Below are positions 34,744 through 44,330 of a DNA stretch of 64,000 nucleotides, in pieces. This DNA is from Rufibacter sp. XAAS-G3-1. Lineage in GTDB: Bacteria; Bacteroidota; Bacteroidia; Cytophagales; Hymenobacteraceae. A program made the position numbers and the translations under genes. The notes beneath the pieces are model-generated. The model worked only from the letters and a program-made list of their open reading frames with translations. It was not told the origin of the DNA and did not search any database. How positions within the stretch are numbered: the first letter of the stretch is position 1; every line of letters begins with the position of its first letter. The DNA lies in NCBI RefSeq assembly GCF_013623775.1, contig NZ_JABFAM010000012.1:62001-126000 (forward strand), written 5' to 3'.

Positions 34744-35994
34744 TTACTTCTCCGCTACCAACTCATCAATTGTCTTGTTGAACTCCTGCACAAACTCGTC
34801 ATAATACTTGCCGGTACCGGGGCCGGAGAAACCGGTGTGAATCTTGCGGACTTTGCCTTGTTTGTCAATAAAGATGGTGGTAGGAAAGGACAGCACGTGA
34901 TTGAGCGCCGGGAGCGATTGGGCCACCAGTTCTTTGTCTTTGGTTCCGCTTACTAATAAGGGATAAGGCACATTCAGGCGGTCGCGCATCTTTTCAATAC
35001 GGGCCTTGGCTTTGTCAAACTCGGGGCTAACCTCATAGCCAAGCCCCACCACTTCCACGCCGCGGCTTTTGTTTTTTTCGTACCAAGGAGCCAGGAACTT
35101 GGTCTCATCCATGCAGTTAGGGCACCAGGAACCGAAGATCTGCGCCACCACCACTTTGCCTTTGAACTGCGGGTCTGTGAGAGAGACTTTTTTGCCGTTC
35201 ACGTCTGGGAAGCTGAAGTCTAAGCGATCATAACCCGGTTTCAGGTAAGTGAGCGTTTCGGCGGCGGCCAGTTGAAAGTTGGGGTTGCGCTTGGCCGTCC
35301 AGGTTTCGTGTTCAGCTTGGGGCAGGTAGAAATCCCCGGCCAGGGTACCGTCTTCTTGGCCAGTGGCGCTGAAAAGAAACGCGTGGGCTCCGTTAAAGGC
35401 AGAAAGCTTCAGTTTGTTTCCGTCCACTTCGCCTTGCAGGTAGCGGTAATCGCCGGTGTTGGTCAAGAAAGTGCCAGAAAGCGCGTTTCCTTTCTGCACG
35501 AATTCGCCAATGGCCGGGTAGGTTTTTCCGGTCTTCGTGTTCGTGAAAGACACTTCCCACTTGCCAGATACGTCTAGGGTTGGTTTGGCGGGGTTTTCAG
35601 AAAAACGGGCGGTTTTCCCTTTCTCCGCCGTAAAAGGCAAACGGTAGGGCCGGGCCTGGTCTTTCCGCTCCCAGCGGCCAGAAAGTTGGTCTCCGTCTAC
35701 TTTGGCAATGAGAGCCGCATCAAAAATATGCATCTGCAGCCGCACACTATCCTGGGAATGAGAAATTTCATTGATCAAAATTTTCTCTTCTCCGTTAATA
35801 AGGTAGACAACTTGTTTTCCGTCCTGTTCAGAAACCGTGAAGTTGAACGGCATCTCCTGGCCACTTACCTCAATGATACCGCGCCAAGAGCCCCCGCTCA
35901 ACTCACCTGAGGGAGTAGAGGAGCAGGCCTGAAAGCCCGATGACACTGAAAGCAAGGCGAAAATGGAATATCTGGAAAAGGAAATCTTGTGCAT
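34744..35994 (-). CDS. TlpA-like thioredoxin-fold lipoprotein
   Basis: 416-residue predicted lipoprotein with a thioredoxin-like C-terminal domain. The ATG at 35994 gives a signal sequence ending in FQAC with lipidated Cys24; an ATG 11 codons earlier is possible. Residues about 30-235 form a beta-rich domain of a kind often fused to TlpA in Bacteroidota, seemingly two related halves (GSWRG and GKWEV starts). The C-terminal domain (about 265-410) has the redox motif CPNC at 291-294 in FGSWCPNCMDE. It probably reduces or exchanges disulfides in the periplasm or at the cell envelope. It is a single gene, divergent from aconitase. Confidence 0.87.
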   Translation of the reverse strand: MHKISFSRYSIFALLSVSSGFQACSSTPSGELSGGSWRGIIEVSGQEMPFNFTVSEQDGKQVVYLINGEEKILINEISHSQDSVRLQMHIFDAALIAKVDGDQLSGRWERKDQARPYRLPFTAEKGKTARFSENPAKPTLDVSGKWEVSFTNTKTGKTYPAIGEFVQKGNALSGTFLTNTGDYRYLQGEVDGNKLKLSAFNGAHAFLFSATGQEDGTLAGDFYLPQAEHETWTAKRNPNFQLAAAETLTYLKPGYDRLDFSFPDVNGKKVSLTDPQFKGKVVVAQIFGSWCPNCMDETKFLAPWYEKNKSRGVEVVGLGYEVSPEFDKAKARIEKMRDRLNVPYPLLVSGTKDKELVAQSLPALNHVLSFPTTIFIDKQGKVRKIHTGFSGPGTGKYYDEFVQEFNKTIDELVAEK

Positions 35995-36070
35995 ACCGTA
36001 AAAGTACGGTGCCCATTGAATTTGCATGACAGATAACTAAAGTCCTTTGCAGAAGGTGGATTTTTTAAAC

Positions 36071-36101
36071 TTGTGTAAAAGTGTTCTGTTTGCGACATTT
36101 G
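36071..36101 (+). promoter_or_regulatory. Probable promoter of aconitase
   Basis: TTG (36071-36073), 20 bp, then GACATTTG (36094-36101), one mismatch from TAnnTTTG. It leaves a leader of roughly 40 nt. Confidence 0.4.
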
Positions 36102-36147
36102 TGCGCGACGTTAGTAGCACTGAACCTAAATAATACAAAGCAGATCT

Positions 36148-38427
36148 ATGGCATTTGATGTAGACATGATCAAGGCGGTGTATGCGCAACTGGGCGACCG
36201 GATTGCGGCAGCACGTACGGCAGTTGGCCGGCCTTTAACTCAGACTGAGAAAATTCTTTACGCCCACTTATATAATGGTTCCGCTACGGAGGCGTATGAG
36301 CGGGGTAAATCCTACGTAGATTTCGCGCCAGACCGCGTTGCCATGCAGGATGCCACGGCTCAGATGGCTTTGCTTCAGTTCATGCAAGCTGGTCGTCCTA
36401 CGGTGGCCGTTCCCTCGTCGGTACACTGTGACCACTTGATTCAGGCCCGCGTGGGTGCTGACCAGGATTTGGCCGACGCCTATTCAGAGAACAAAGAGGT
36501 CTATGATTTCCTGGCCTCTGTATCCAATAAATATGGGATTGGGTTCTGGAAGCCGGGTGCGGGTATTATTCACACCGTGGTATTTGAGAACTACGCTTTC
36601 CCCGGCGGCATGATGATTGGTACTGACTCCCACACGCCAAACGCGGGTGGTTTAGGGATGATCGCGATTGGGGTGGGCGGAGCCGATGCCGTAGACGTAA
36701 TGGCCGGAATGGCCTGGGAACTGAAATTCCCAAGGATCATTGGCGTAAAACTGACCGGCAGATTGAACGGTTGGACGGCCCCTAAAGATATTATTTTGAA
36801 AGTGGCTGGTATTTTGACCGTGAAAGGTGGTACCGGTGCCATTGTGGAATACTTTGGTGAAGGAGCGGCCAACATCTCTTGCTCCGGTAAATCTACCATC
36901 TGTAACATGGGTGCCGAAATTGGAGCTACCACTTCGGTTTTCGCCTATGATGAAACCATGGCCGATTACCTGAGAGGAACTGAGCGGGGCGAGATTGCCG
37001 AGTTGGCGAGTCAGGTAGCAGAACACCTGCGGGCCGATGAGGAGGTGTATGCCAACCCAGAGGCGTTCTATGACCAACTGATTGAAATCAACCTGAGTGA
37101 GCTGGAGCCGCACGTGAACGGCCCGTTCACGCCAGATGCCGCCTGGCCAATTTCTCAGTTTGCCGCTGCCGTGCGTGAGCACAACTGGCCCGCCAAACTG
37201 GAAGTAGGTTTGATAGGTTCTTGCACCAACTCTTCTTATGAAGACCTTACCCGCGCTGCTTCGGTGGCCAGACAAGCGGTAGACAAAGGCTTGGTAGCGA
37301 ATGCCGAATACACCATTACCCCAGGGTCTGAAGTAGTACGCTATACGGCTGAGCGCGATGGCATCTTAGGAACCTTCGCTGAGATTGGCGGGGTAGTATT
37401 GGCCAACGCTTGCGGCCCTTGTATCGGGCAGTGGGCGCGTCACACCGATGATCCAAAGCGCAAAAACTCTATCATCACCTCGTTCAACCGTAACTTCGCG
37501 AAGCGGAACGACGGTAACCCAAACACCCACGCGTTTGTGGCCTCGCCAGAGATAGTGACCGCGTTCGCGATTGCCGGTGATTTAACCTTCAACCCGCTAA
37601 CAGACACGCTCACGAACAAAAACGGCGAGCAAGTGAAACTGGATGAACCAACCGGTATCCAGTTCCCGGTGAACGGTTTTGACGTGGAAGATGCGGGGTA
37701 CGTGGCCCCGGCCGCCGATCCAAGCCAAGTAAGTGTGGTGGTAGATCCAACCTCAGACCGTCTGCAGTTATTGGAGCCCTTTGAGCCTTGGAACGGACAA
37801 GACTTAACTGGTTTAAGACTATTGATCAAAGCCCAGGGCAAATGTACCACCGACCATATCTCCATGGCTGGCCCGTGGTTGAAATACCGTGGTCACTTAG
37901 ATAACATCTCCAACAACATGCTTATTGGGGCTACCAATGCCTTCAACGGGGAAGCCAACAAAGTTAAAAACCTGTTGGTGCAAGGCGAAGGCTACGATGA
38001 AGTTCCAAAAGTAGCCCGTACTTACAAAGCAGCCGGTGTTGGTTCTGTTGTGGTTGGTGATGAGAACTACGGCGAAGGCTCTTCCCGTGAGCACGCAGCC
38101 ATGGAGCCCCGTCACTTGGGCGTGAAAGTGGTATTGGTGAAATCCTTCGCCCGTATCCACGAAACCAACCTGAAGAAACAAGGTATGCTAGCGCTTACCT
38201 TCGCCAACAAGGAAGACTATGACCGCATAGAAGAGAATGATGTGATTGACGTACTTGGCTTGACTTCCTTTGCACCAGGTGTTCCGTTGCAGGTGAGATT
38301 GACGCACCAAGATGGGACTACCTATACTTTTGAGGCGAACCATACCTACAACCAAGGTCAGATTGAGTGGTTCAAAGCAGGAGCCGCCCTTAACCTGATC
38401 CGTTTGCAGCAACAGCAACAAGCCTAA
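36148..38427 (+). CDS. acnA: Aconitate hydratase
   Basis: TCA-cycle enzyme isomerising citrate to isocitrate through a [4Fe-4S] cluster. The 759-residue protein is of the mitochondrial-like type usual in Bacteroidota. Cluster ligands are Cys359 in [10 protein letters not shown] and Cys422 and Cys425 in [10 protein letters not shown]. Substrate-binding segments such as [25 protein letters not shown] and [17 protein letters not shown] are intact. It stands alone with a strong hairpin terminator. The C-terminus ends in a short polyglutamine run. The symbol is given by function; the subtype naming acnA/acnB varies between annotators. Confidence 0.95.
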   Translation: MAFDVDMIKAVYAQLGDRIAAARTAVGRPLTQTEKILYAHLYNGSATEAYERGKSYVDFAPDRVAMQDATAQMALLQFMQAGRPTVAVPSSVHCDHLIQARVGADQDLADAYSENKEVYDFLASVSNKYGIGFWKPGAGIIHTVVFENYAFPGGMMIGTDSHTPNAGGLGMIAIGVGGADAVDVMAGMAWELKFPRIIGVKLTGRLNGWTAPKDIILKVAGILTVKGGTGAIVEYFGEGAANISCSGKSTICNMGAEIGATTSVFAYDETMADYLRGTERGEIAELASQVAEHLRADEEVYANPEAFYDQLIEINLSELEPHVNGPFTPDAAWPISQFAAAVREHNWPAKLEVGLIGSCTNSSYEDLTRAASVARQAVDKGLVANAEYTITPGSEVVRYTAERDGILGTFAEIGGVVLANACGPCIGQWARHTDDPKRKNSIITSFNRNFAKRNDGNPNTHAFVASPEIVTAFAIAGDLTFNPLTDTLTNKNGEQVKLDEPTGIQFPVNGFDVEDAGYVAPAADPSQVSVVVDPTSDRLQLLEPFEPWNGQDLTGLRLLIKAQGKCTTDHISMAGPWLKYRGHLDNISNNMLIGATNAFNGEANKVKNLLVQGEGYDEVPKVARTYKAAGVGSVVVGDENYGEGSSREHAAMEPRHLGVKVVLVKSFARIHETNLKKQGMLALTFANKEDYDRIEENDVIDVLGLTSFAPGVPLQVRLTHQDGTTYTFEANHTYNQGQIEWFKAGAALNLIRLQQQQQA

Positions 38428-38440
38428 ACGCTAGTTGGTT

Positions 38441-38493
38441 TTCCATAAAACAGAAGAGGTGCCCCAGTGGGGTGCCTCTTCTGTTTTATGGAA
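38441..38493. terminator. Terminator of aconitase
   Basis: A 19-bp perfect stem (TTCCATAAAACAGAAGAGG at 38441-38459 with its reverse complement at 38475-38493) is extended by an inner CCCC/GGGG pairing. It lies 13 nt after the stop codon; the TGTTTT in the right arm supplies the T run. Confidence 0.85.
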
Positions 38494-38657
38494 CCTGTTT
38501 AGTGAAGGAATCGCAACGCATTCTTGCCCTTGCTGTGTGTTCTCACCAGCAAGCGGGACAGCTCCTGTGCTTTGATTGTTGGTGAGAACACCAACAATGA
38601 TGGCCTCTTTCTGGAGATTAGACTCAAAAACAGCCGGAGCCAAAGTGTTTTGAGATT
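38494..38657. other. Spacer with inverted repeats, no gene
   Basis: GTGTTCTCACCA at 38537-38548 pairs with TGGTGAGAACAC at 38580-38591, and the latter is also half of a small hairpin ATTGTTGGTG-AGAA-CACCAACAAT (38575-38598). No coding signal. Confidence 0.6.
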
Positions 38658-38693
38658 GTTTTTAGCCTGTTTTAACCAAAATAAGCTAAAAAC
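38658..38693. repeat. 36-nt hairpin element, copy 11
   Basis: GTTTTTAGCCTGTTTT on the left, AAAATAAGCTAAAAAC on the right; close to the family consensus. Confidence 0.8.
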
Positions 38694-38903
38694 ATAGGTA
38701 GATTAGCTGTTAAGTAAAAGCTTTTGTGTCACCACGCTTTCTAAGCAGTGTCCGTAAGTCACGGAAGTAAATCTGCGTCATAGTGGTGGGAAGCAGAACC
38801 CACCCTACCCCTCCGAGGAGGGGAATACATCTTTGCAGTAGAAAGGAATGCGTGAGAGACAAGGCCGTGCCTCTACGGGTTCTATCATCACCGCTGCTAC
38901 TTC

Positions 38904-39133
38904 TTACTTTCCCAGTTCCAGTTTCCCCAGTTCCAGTCTTCCCCGAGCGCGCCTCGCTTTTGGCCTTGGATAAACTTTAGCTAAGAGAGACAAACGGTTC
39001 AGGCCGAAAGGGCAGTGCGAGAGGGGAAGACGGGGCCCCGCGGCCATGAGCGCTTAGCGCCAGAGATGAAACAATGCAGCACCTGCACCCACGCAAAACA
39101 GCCAAGCCAAGGGAACAGAATATTCCATGCACC
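38904..39133 (+). repeat. Repeat A, copy 3
   Basis: Palindromic core at 38936-39031 with two 30-nt arms and a 36-nt loop; the CCCAGTTCCAGT lead-in is duplicated here. It lies between the convergent aconitase and subtilase genes and is enclosed by hairpin copies 11 and 12. Confidence 0.8.
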
Positions 39134-39162
39134 TACCAATACCCACGCAAAAGCAGCCCCCC

Positions 39163-39198
39163 GTTTTGGGCATGTTTTAGCTAAAACATGCCCAAAAC
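39163..39198. repeat. 36-nt hairpin element, copy 12 (perfect palindrome)
   Basis: GTTTTGGGCATGTTTTAG followed by its exact reverse complement, 18 + 18 bases. It ends four bases past the stop codon of the subtilase gene and is well placed to terminate it. Confidence 0.9.
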
Positions 39199-39202
39199 AG
39201 AT

Positions 39203-42016
39203 TTACCTGTAAAGTAAAAGCTTATGCGTCACCACACTTCCGGCAGTAACAAACCGGAGGTAGTAAATGCCGGAGGCCAGATGGGAGAAGTTAAAATGGA
39301 GCTGGTCTTTCTTCTGGAAACTACCCTGCGGGGTAACCTGTCCTTTGCTGTCTACCAACTGCACGGTTACGGTGCTTTGCTGTAACGCGGAAGGCAGCGT
39401 AACCGTAATCTGGCCTTGCGTTGGGTTAGGGAACACAGAGATGCCGTTGGCAGCCACCGGAGCAGGGGAAGAGGTGACGGAGCCCCTGCTTTGAAGTTTG
39501 TATTTCTGAAGGGCAGCACTGGCGTTCCTTTTAAGGGCCGTTCTGGTCTCCCCGGCCACTATGGCAAAGGCAACGGTGTCTGTCTGGGCGGGGGCCAACG
39601 TTTTGATGGCGGACGAAATAATGAAGTACACGTCTTTGCCTTCTTCAAAACCGGCCCGTTCGCGCTGAACGCCGCCCGAAAGTGCCTGGTATTTTTCCTG
39701 CGTAGAGAACCCGTCTGACAAGTTGATACTCCCTTCCCCGGCTGAATTATCCAAGGCATAAAACCCGGGAGTTCCGCTGGTCAAGAGTTGGATGCCGGCC
39801 CAAAGGCTGGTGTCTGTCTTGTGTCTGGTGAGGCCTAAACGCAAGTCGTTGTCCCACTCGGCTACGTTTCTGGCCGCCGAGAGAATGTCCCAGTCGGCGA
39901 ACATGCCGGCATGGGCAGCAGAGATGGTGTCTGTGGTTCGGTTGGTGAGAATGTATTCCAGCACCACAAAGGCACGGTTAGGAGCATTGGCCCAGGCAAG
40001 AACGTTCTGTTGTACCCGCAGGCTTTTGGTCTTGGTTGTGGTGAGCGAATCTTCCATGACACTGGAGGCATAGAATTCCGCGAGCGGAGAATTCTGTTTG
40101 CGCTTCAGATTGTTAACCGAATAAAAATCGTGGTCGGTGCTGCCCTTTTCGTTTCTGATGTTGTCAGAGACCAGCGTAGGGGAGTAGCCAATCAATAAAC
40201 CACCCTCGGCCAGTAAAGGCGCACTGCCCTGGTACACCACTCCGCTGCCTTGGGTGTAGTCCAGGCCATTATACCCTATATTGCCCGAACTCATGACCGA
40301 CACGGCCAGGTCATTCACGTCGGTGGTGAAGAAGTCTGGGTTCAGGATTAATCTGATGTACTGGAAATCTGTGTAGGTGCCACTGGTGAACCCCAGGCGC
40401 AAGGTTACCTGGGTATTGGTGGGCGTATTATCTGCTATCCTGAACCGGAAGGGATTCGCCTGGTTTTCTGTGCTGGCCAAGGTACCCAAATTGGCAATGG
40501 TAAAGTTACCTTGCACCATCTGCACGTACGGACTGGCAGAGGTAACACTGACCGTTAACCCCGAAACCGGACTCAGGAAGTTGGTGAATGTGCCGGAGAG
40601 GCTGCCTTCTCCGCCGGGTATTAACTCAGACACGTTGAGGATGCTCCAGGAGGTAAGCCGAACAGAGACAGGCGCGTTTTCTGTTAATGCCCGGTAAACA
40701 TTCAGGCGGCCTTTCCCCAGCTTTTCCAGATAGTCCGCATTGCCCGGAAGGGAGTAAATATCATCGGCAGTGGTGCGCAGGCGTTCCGCAATCTGGCGCG
40801 CGGTTAGCTTAGGGAAGTGGCTCCGGAGTAAGGCCGCAGCACCGGCTACCTGCGGAGAAGCGTACGAAGAACCGGTTCCAGACACGTAACTGTTGTCGCT
40901 TCCGTTAGTGGTGGAATATACTCCTACGCCTTGCGCCCCAAGGTCAATGTTGTGGCTGTACGTGTGCGAACCTCCTTTCACATCATTTGCGTCTAAGGCG
41001 GCAACCGACACCACGTTCTGGTAAGTGGCAGGGTAAAAGTCCAGTTCATCATTGGTATTACCGGCCGCAGCTACAATCACCACATCTTTGTCAAGGACGG
41101 CATAATTGATGACGTCCTGCTCAAAGGCAGAGGGGAAACTAGCCCCGCCCCAGGATAAGTTGATCACCTTGCACCCATGGTCGGCGGCGTAGACTATGGC
41201 TTCATAGCCTCTGAAAGAACCCGTTGCCTTAGAAGCGAACACCTTGACCGGAAGAAACTTGGCATTGTACCCCAGGCCGGTTATGCCCAACCCGTTGTTG
41301 GCTTGGGCAGACGCTATACCCGTGACATGCGTGCCGTGGCCGTTGGCATCTGCCGTGGGGTCATTGTCATCATCGGCTAAGTCCCAGCCCCTGAAATTGT
41401 CTATAAACCCGTCACCGTCATTGTCTGTCCCATCAATAGGATCGGCGTAATTGTATTTCAGATTGTTTTTGAGGTCTTCATGCGTTAGGCGCACGCCGGT
41501 GTCCAGAATGCCTATCACCACGGTGGAGTCCCCTTTGGTTACGTCCCAGGCCTGGAAGGCATTGGCTTTCTTTAAATAGTTCTGGCCGCCAGAAGCCGAG
41601 TCTGCCTGTGGGTCATTGGGCACATGCAAGGGCTCATGCAGATACAGCGGTTCTACGTAGTCTACCAGCCCGGTACCAAGCAACTGCTTTTTAACCTGCG
41701 CGAAAGATTGATCTGGGTTGTAGCGTAACTCATAGATCAGGGACAAGTCTACCGCATTTTTCTTAGTTGTTCTGGCCGTAGCCGAAGACGCTCTGGGAAA
41801 TTTCTGCTGCGCTTTCCCAGAGGCTGCCCGTTGCACCACCTGCTGCAACACAGATGGCCCGGCACTTTTATTCATGGCGGTAGCGGCTACCGGTTTTAGT
41901 TTGAAGATAAGGGTGTAAGGTTCTGTTTTAGGCATGTTCTGCGCCCAAAGCATTGAACCCGAAGAACCCCAGCCCCTGAGCAGCACCAGGAAAAGTAGGC
42001 AGTACAGATATTTCAT
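39203..42016 (-). CDS. Subtilisin-like serine protease (S8) with T9SS type A sorting domain
   Basis: 937-residue secreted protease. A signal peptide (about residues 1-25, ending LWAQ) and a propeptide-like region precede the S8 domain. The catalytic triad is visible: Asp172 in GILDTGVRLTHE, His227 in NGHGTHVTG and Ser384 in GSSYASPQVAGA, with oxyanion Asn320 in AAAGN. A long beta-rich region of unknown role follows (about 440-850). The last ~75 residues, starting VFPNPTQGQITV and ending YYLRFVTAG...HKLLLYR, are a type A T9SS sorting domain, so the enzyme is expected at the surface or secreted. It stands alone. Confidence 0.92.
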   Translation of the reverse strand: MKYLYCLLFLVLLRGWGSSGSMLWAQNMPKTEPYTLIFKLKPVAATAMNKSAGPSVLQQVVQRAASGKAQQKFPRASSATARTTKKNAVDLSLIYELRYNPDQSFAQVKKQLLGTGLVDYVEPLYLHEPLHVPNDPQADSASGGQNYLKKANAFQAWDVTKGDSTVVIGILDTGVRLTHEDLKNNLKYNYADPIDGTDNDGDGFIDNFRGWDLADDDNDPTADANGHGTHVTGIASAQANNGLGITGLGYNAKFLPVKVFASKATGSFRGYEAIVYAADHGCKVINLSWGGASFPSAFEQDVINYAVLDKDVVIVAAAGNTNDELDFYPATYQNVVSVAALDANDVKGGSHTYSHNIDLGAQGVGVYSTTNGSDNSYVSGTGSSYASPQVAGAAALLRSHFPKLTARQIAERLRTTADDIYSLPGNADYLEKLGKGRLNVYRALTENAPVSVRLTSWSILNVSELIPGGEGSLSGTFTNFLSPVSGLTVSVTSASPYVQMVQGNFTIANLGTLASTENQANPFRFRIADNTPTNTQVTLRLGFTSGTYTDFQYIRLILNPDFFTTDVNDLAVSVMSSGNIGYNGLDYTQGSGVVYQGSAPLLAEGGLLIGYSPTLVSDNIRNEKGSTDHDFYSVNNLKRKQNSPLAEFYASSVMEDSLTTTKTKSLRVQQNVLAWANAPNRAFVVLEYILTNRTTDTISAAHAGMFADWDILSAARNVAEWDNDLRLGLTRHKTDTSLWAGIQLLTSGTPGFYALDNSAGEGSINLSDGFSTQEKYQALSGGVQRERAGFEEGKDVYFIISSAIKTLAPAQTDTVAFAIVAGETRTALKRNASAALQKYKLQSRGSVTSSPAPVAANGISVFPNPTQGQITVTLPSALQQSTVTVQLVDSKGQVTPQGSFQKKDQLHFNFSHLASGIYYLRFVTAGSVVTHKLLLYR

Positions 42017-42706
42017 TGATTAAAAGGTAAAAGTCTTCTCAGAGGCGTTGGGATAGTGTCGTTTAACCTGAAGGAGTACTCGTCAGGAAAATAACCCAAC
42101 GCGGTTTTGCTCCCCTCCATACGCAGCCTGCTAAAAGTAGTATATCCTATTCTTTGATTTTATTTTGCTATTATGGCTATGGAATTGTATTATTAAACTT
42201 TCCTTTTTAAGGAAAAGAACGTTAGATATAAATGGAAGGATAGCCGGTGAACGCTGTTGTATTCGTTAGCCCCAGGGTTTTCTTCTACCGTAGCTGGTGC
42301 TGCTAAAGTTTACTTGCCAAAAGGAGTCAGGGATTTAAGTCTGTCTGTAAGTTAGGGAGTAGTAAAAGTTATACACTGAATGACATTGTTCATTAGGTAA
42401 AAGAAATGCTGGCTTAAAAATACGTTTTTTCCATCAATTGCAGTGCCTCTTGTAAGCAGATAAGGAAAGTTTAAGTTGTATTCTGAAGTGATGCGGCCGA
42501 TGTGGTGCCTTTCTAGTGCCAACGTTGACCCTAGCCGAAGCAAAAATATCTGTTGTTTGAATCCAATCTGCTGCCAGTGTGGTGATTGATGGAAACAGTT
42601 TGCAAATTTTATGGTGAACGATTGCCGGAAAAAACCTAGGTTTGTACATAAAATAAAAATACTGATTGAAAGCTATAGGCAGGTGGTGATTGTTGAGAGC
42701 AAGGTA
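42017..42706. other. Long AT-rich spacer, no gene recognised
   Basis: About 690 bp between the subtilase start and element C2. Short open frames exist on the minus strand but none has recognisable features or length, and stops are frequent. Promoters for both divergent neighbours must lie here but none matches the consensus clearly. Confidence 0.5.
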
Positions 42707-42760
42707 AGAGTATGTTTAAATTTCATTTTTGCCGACAAACCTCAGATTTAAACACGCTCT
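42707..42760. repeat. Short inverted-repeat element C2
   Basis: Ends AGAGTATGTTTAAA and TTTAAACACGCTCT enclose 26 bases. Its reverse complement closely resembles C3 at 45395-45449, including the TGAGGTTTG and ATGAAATT segments. It lies 47 nt before a response regulator gene. Confidence 0.75.
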
Positions 42761-42807
42761 AAGCGAAAAATCCACTTTTGAAGTATATTTTCAAGTATCA
42801 CCCTGAA

Positions 42808-43218
42808 ATGAAGAAATATCGTAGCGTCTTCTTGATTGATGATGATGAGATCCACAATTTCCTATGTGAAAGTGTGATTAAGAGCCAGCAGTTCGCGCAG
42901 AAAGTGAACAGCTATTTGTGGGCAGAAGAAGCGTTAGGTGCCTTGAGCAATTTTGTGAAAAATTCTCCGCAGGATTTTCCGGAAATTATCTTTCTGGATA
43001 TCAACATGCCGGGGATGGACGGATGGGAATTTATTGAGGAGTACAAGAAGTTGCCCGTTGAACTGACGCAGAAATGCCTGCTGTTCGTGCTGTCCTCGGC
43101 GGTAGACAAAAATGACATTACCCACGCCCGTAATCTTTCAGAAGTAAACGATTTCTTCTCTAAGCCGCTAACCTCAGATATTCTCCAGATTATCTCTGAA
43201 CAGTACGCCACTTCGTAA
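42808..43218 (+). CDS. Single-domain response regulator (CheY-like), first copy
   Basis: 136-residue receiver domain with no output domain. Acidic residues DDDE near 11-14, the phospho-acceptor Asp64 in FLDINMPGMDG, the switch Ser/Thr in VLSSA and the conserved Lys in FFSKPL are all present. The ATG at 42808 is preferred to an in-frame TTG at 42778. Such proteins pass phosphate between kinases or act by protein contact. It resembles the second regulator at 45478 in sequence and in having a C element just upstream; the PAS kinase at 46431 is a possible partner. Confidence 0.9.
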   Translation: MKKYRSVFLIDDDEIHNFLCESVIKSQQFAQKVNSYLWAEEALGALSNFVKNSPQDFPEIIFLDINMPGMDGWEFIEEYKKLPVELTQKCLLFVLSSAVDKNDITHARNLSEVNDFFSKPLTSDILQIISEQYATS

Positions 43219-43246
43219 ACGTAGTTCTCCTAAAAGGCACCGCCTA

Positions 43247-43285
43247 AAGTGGGGCATAGCCTTTCGCTATGCCCCACTTCCTTTT
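43247..43285 (+). terminator. Terminator after the first response regulator
   Basis: AAGTGGGGCATAGC, five bases, then GCTATGCCCCACTT, followed by CCTTTTCTT. It lies 28 nt after the stop codon. Confidence 0.8.
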
Positions 43286-43331
43286 CTTGGTGATGTATAC
43301 CATGGTCTGACAGCTCTTTTCTGTATGCGTT

Positions 43332-43367
43332 GTTTTAAGAGCTTTTTTTAGAAAACAGGCCAAAAAC
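43332..43367. repeat. 36-nt hairpin element, copy 13
   Basis: GTTTTAAGAGCTTTTTT then AAAACAGGCCAAAAAC. Confidence 0.7.
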
Positions 43368-43428
43368 CAAGATAGAACAATTGACTTTCTGCCACGCTAG
43401 CATAGAAACAGCAATGCTTTATACTCCC

Positions 43429-43519
43429 TTGTCCTCCTGGAAGGAGCTTGTGGGCAGACTAAAATAGCTTTAATGGGGCGCTAGTACCGCCCGCGCCCAA
43501 GAGCCTCCCAGGAGGACAA
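43429..43519. repeat. 12-bp inverted repeat around a 67-bp centre
   Basis: TTGTCCTCCTGG at 43429-43440 and CCAGGAGGACAA at 43508-43519. The centre is GC-rich with no coding signal. Possibly another small non-autonomous element. Confidence 0.6.
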
Positions 43520-43624
43520 CAAAAAAGTAGGTCAAACGAATGTGGTCTCCATGCTTGATGCCCCACTTACCAAAGTTGGGGTTGGCGCTGGTTTTAGGTG
43601 ACGCAGGCGTTTACAGGAGACGTT

Positions 43625-43659
43625 GTTTGCGGCTATTTCTGTAAAACAAGCCCAGAAAC
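43625..43659. repeat. 36-nt hairpin element, copy 14 (35 nt, degenerate)
   Basis: GTTTGCGGCTATTTC then AAAACAAGCCCAGAAAC; together with copy 13 it encloses the 43429-43519 inverted repeat. Confidence 0.55.
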
Positions 43660-43698
43660 GCCGGTGTTTCCAAAGATGTAAGCGGATAGGTGAGTTGG

Positions 43699-43995
43699 CT
43701 AAAACAGCTTTTTGATCCCCTCGGTTAGGTCATCTAGGCCGCGCTTGATATCCTGCCAGGTGCTGTCAGTTGCGGTGGAGGTGTCATTCAGTTTCTGGGC
43801 GATGAGGGCGCGTTTGGCTTCCAGGGCGGCTATATGTTCATGGTACGTGTTCTGGGAATCGGCGGTGGTGGCGTGGGCGCGGCCTTGCAGTACCTTTATC
43901 TTGGCGTCCAACTCCTCTAAGCTTTTGCGTATGTCCTTCTCATTCAGATGTTCGGGGGCCCGCATGTTCTCCGGCTTTAGGTTATAAGTATCCAT
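43699..43995 (-). CDS. Small coiled-coil protein (sll1863 stress-protein-like)
   Basis: 98-residue soluble, charged, almost wholly helical protein. Residues 20-70 form two heptad-rich helices (LEELDAKIKVLQ and HIAALEAKRALIAQKL) and the end has WQDIKRGLDDLTEGIKKLF. This two-helix-plus-amphipathic-tail pattern resembles the sll1863 family, linked to stress in cyanobacteria; the match is by eye and function is unknown. The gene stands alone between two hairpin-rich spacers. Confidence 0.65.
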   Translation of the reverse strand: MDTYNLKPENMRAPEHLNEKDIRKSLEELDAKIKVLQGRAHATTADSQNTYHEHIAALEAKRALIAQKLNDTSTATDSTWQDIKRGLDDLTEGIKKLF

Positions 43996-44330
43996 GGTGG
44001 TCTGGGGTTAGTTGTTTCCTTTTGCTTTTTAAGTACTTTGGTGAGCAGAAAATGTTCGGCCTTATAGGTATTTGTCCCGTGCGGAGCTTGGTGCCGGGAG
44101 GAAATCCTCCATATCCCCAAGGGCTTAGGTGCTTAAGAATTCAATGGGAATTTCCTTCTGGCTCTCCCTTTTCGTGAGACAACTTTCTGAACACGCCAAG
44201 GCGGAGGCCTTCAGGAAGGCTTTTTCTCCTTCTGCCGTTTCCAGCCTGTTTTTATAAAACCAGGGCCAAAACAAGGGTTGCCGCTTACCTAAGCACCTCC
44301 TCTATGGCTGGGTGTATCCTGTAGGGGGGC
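43996..44330. other. Spacer, no gene
   Basis: Holds hairpin copy 15 and a short hairpin GCCTTC-AG-GAAGGC followed by TTTTT at 44207-44225 that looks like a plus-strand terminator, although no plus-strand gene precedes it. Confidence 0.5.
44237..44272. repeat. 36-nt hairpin element, copy 15
   Basis: GTTTCCAGCCTGTTTT then AAAACCAGGGCCAAAAC; 58 nt beyond the stop of the TM2 gene. Confidence 0.7.

Noticed and set aside
19211-39212. Short reading frames beginning MREGKTGPRG in all three repeat A copies, and MAKSEA-starting frames on the other side
   Set aside because: They share only the part encoded by the repeated DNA, diverge immediately after it and have different lengths. The conservation is that of the DNA element, not of a protein.
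42017-42706. Small minus-strand open frames in the long spacer upstream of the subtilase
   Set aside because: They are short, lack recognisable motifs and overlap each other; nothing supports translation.
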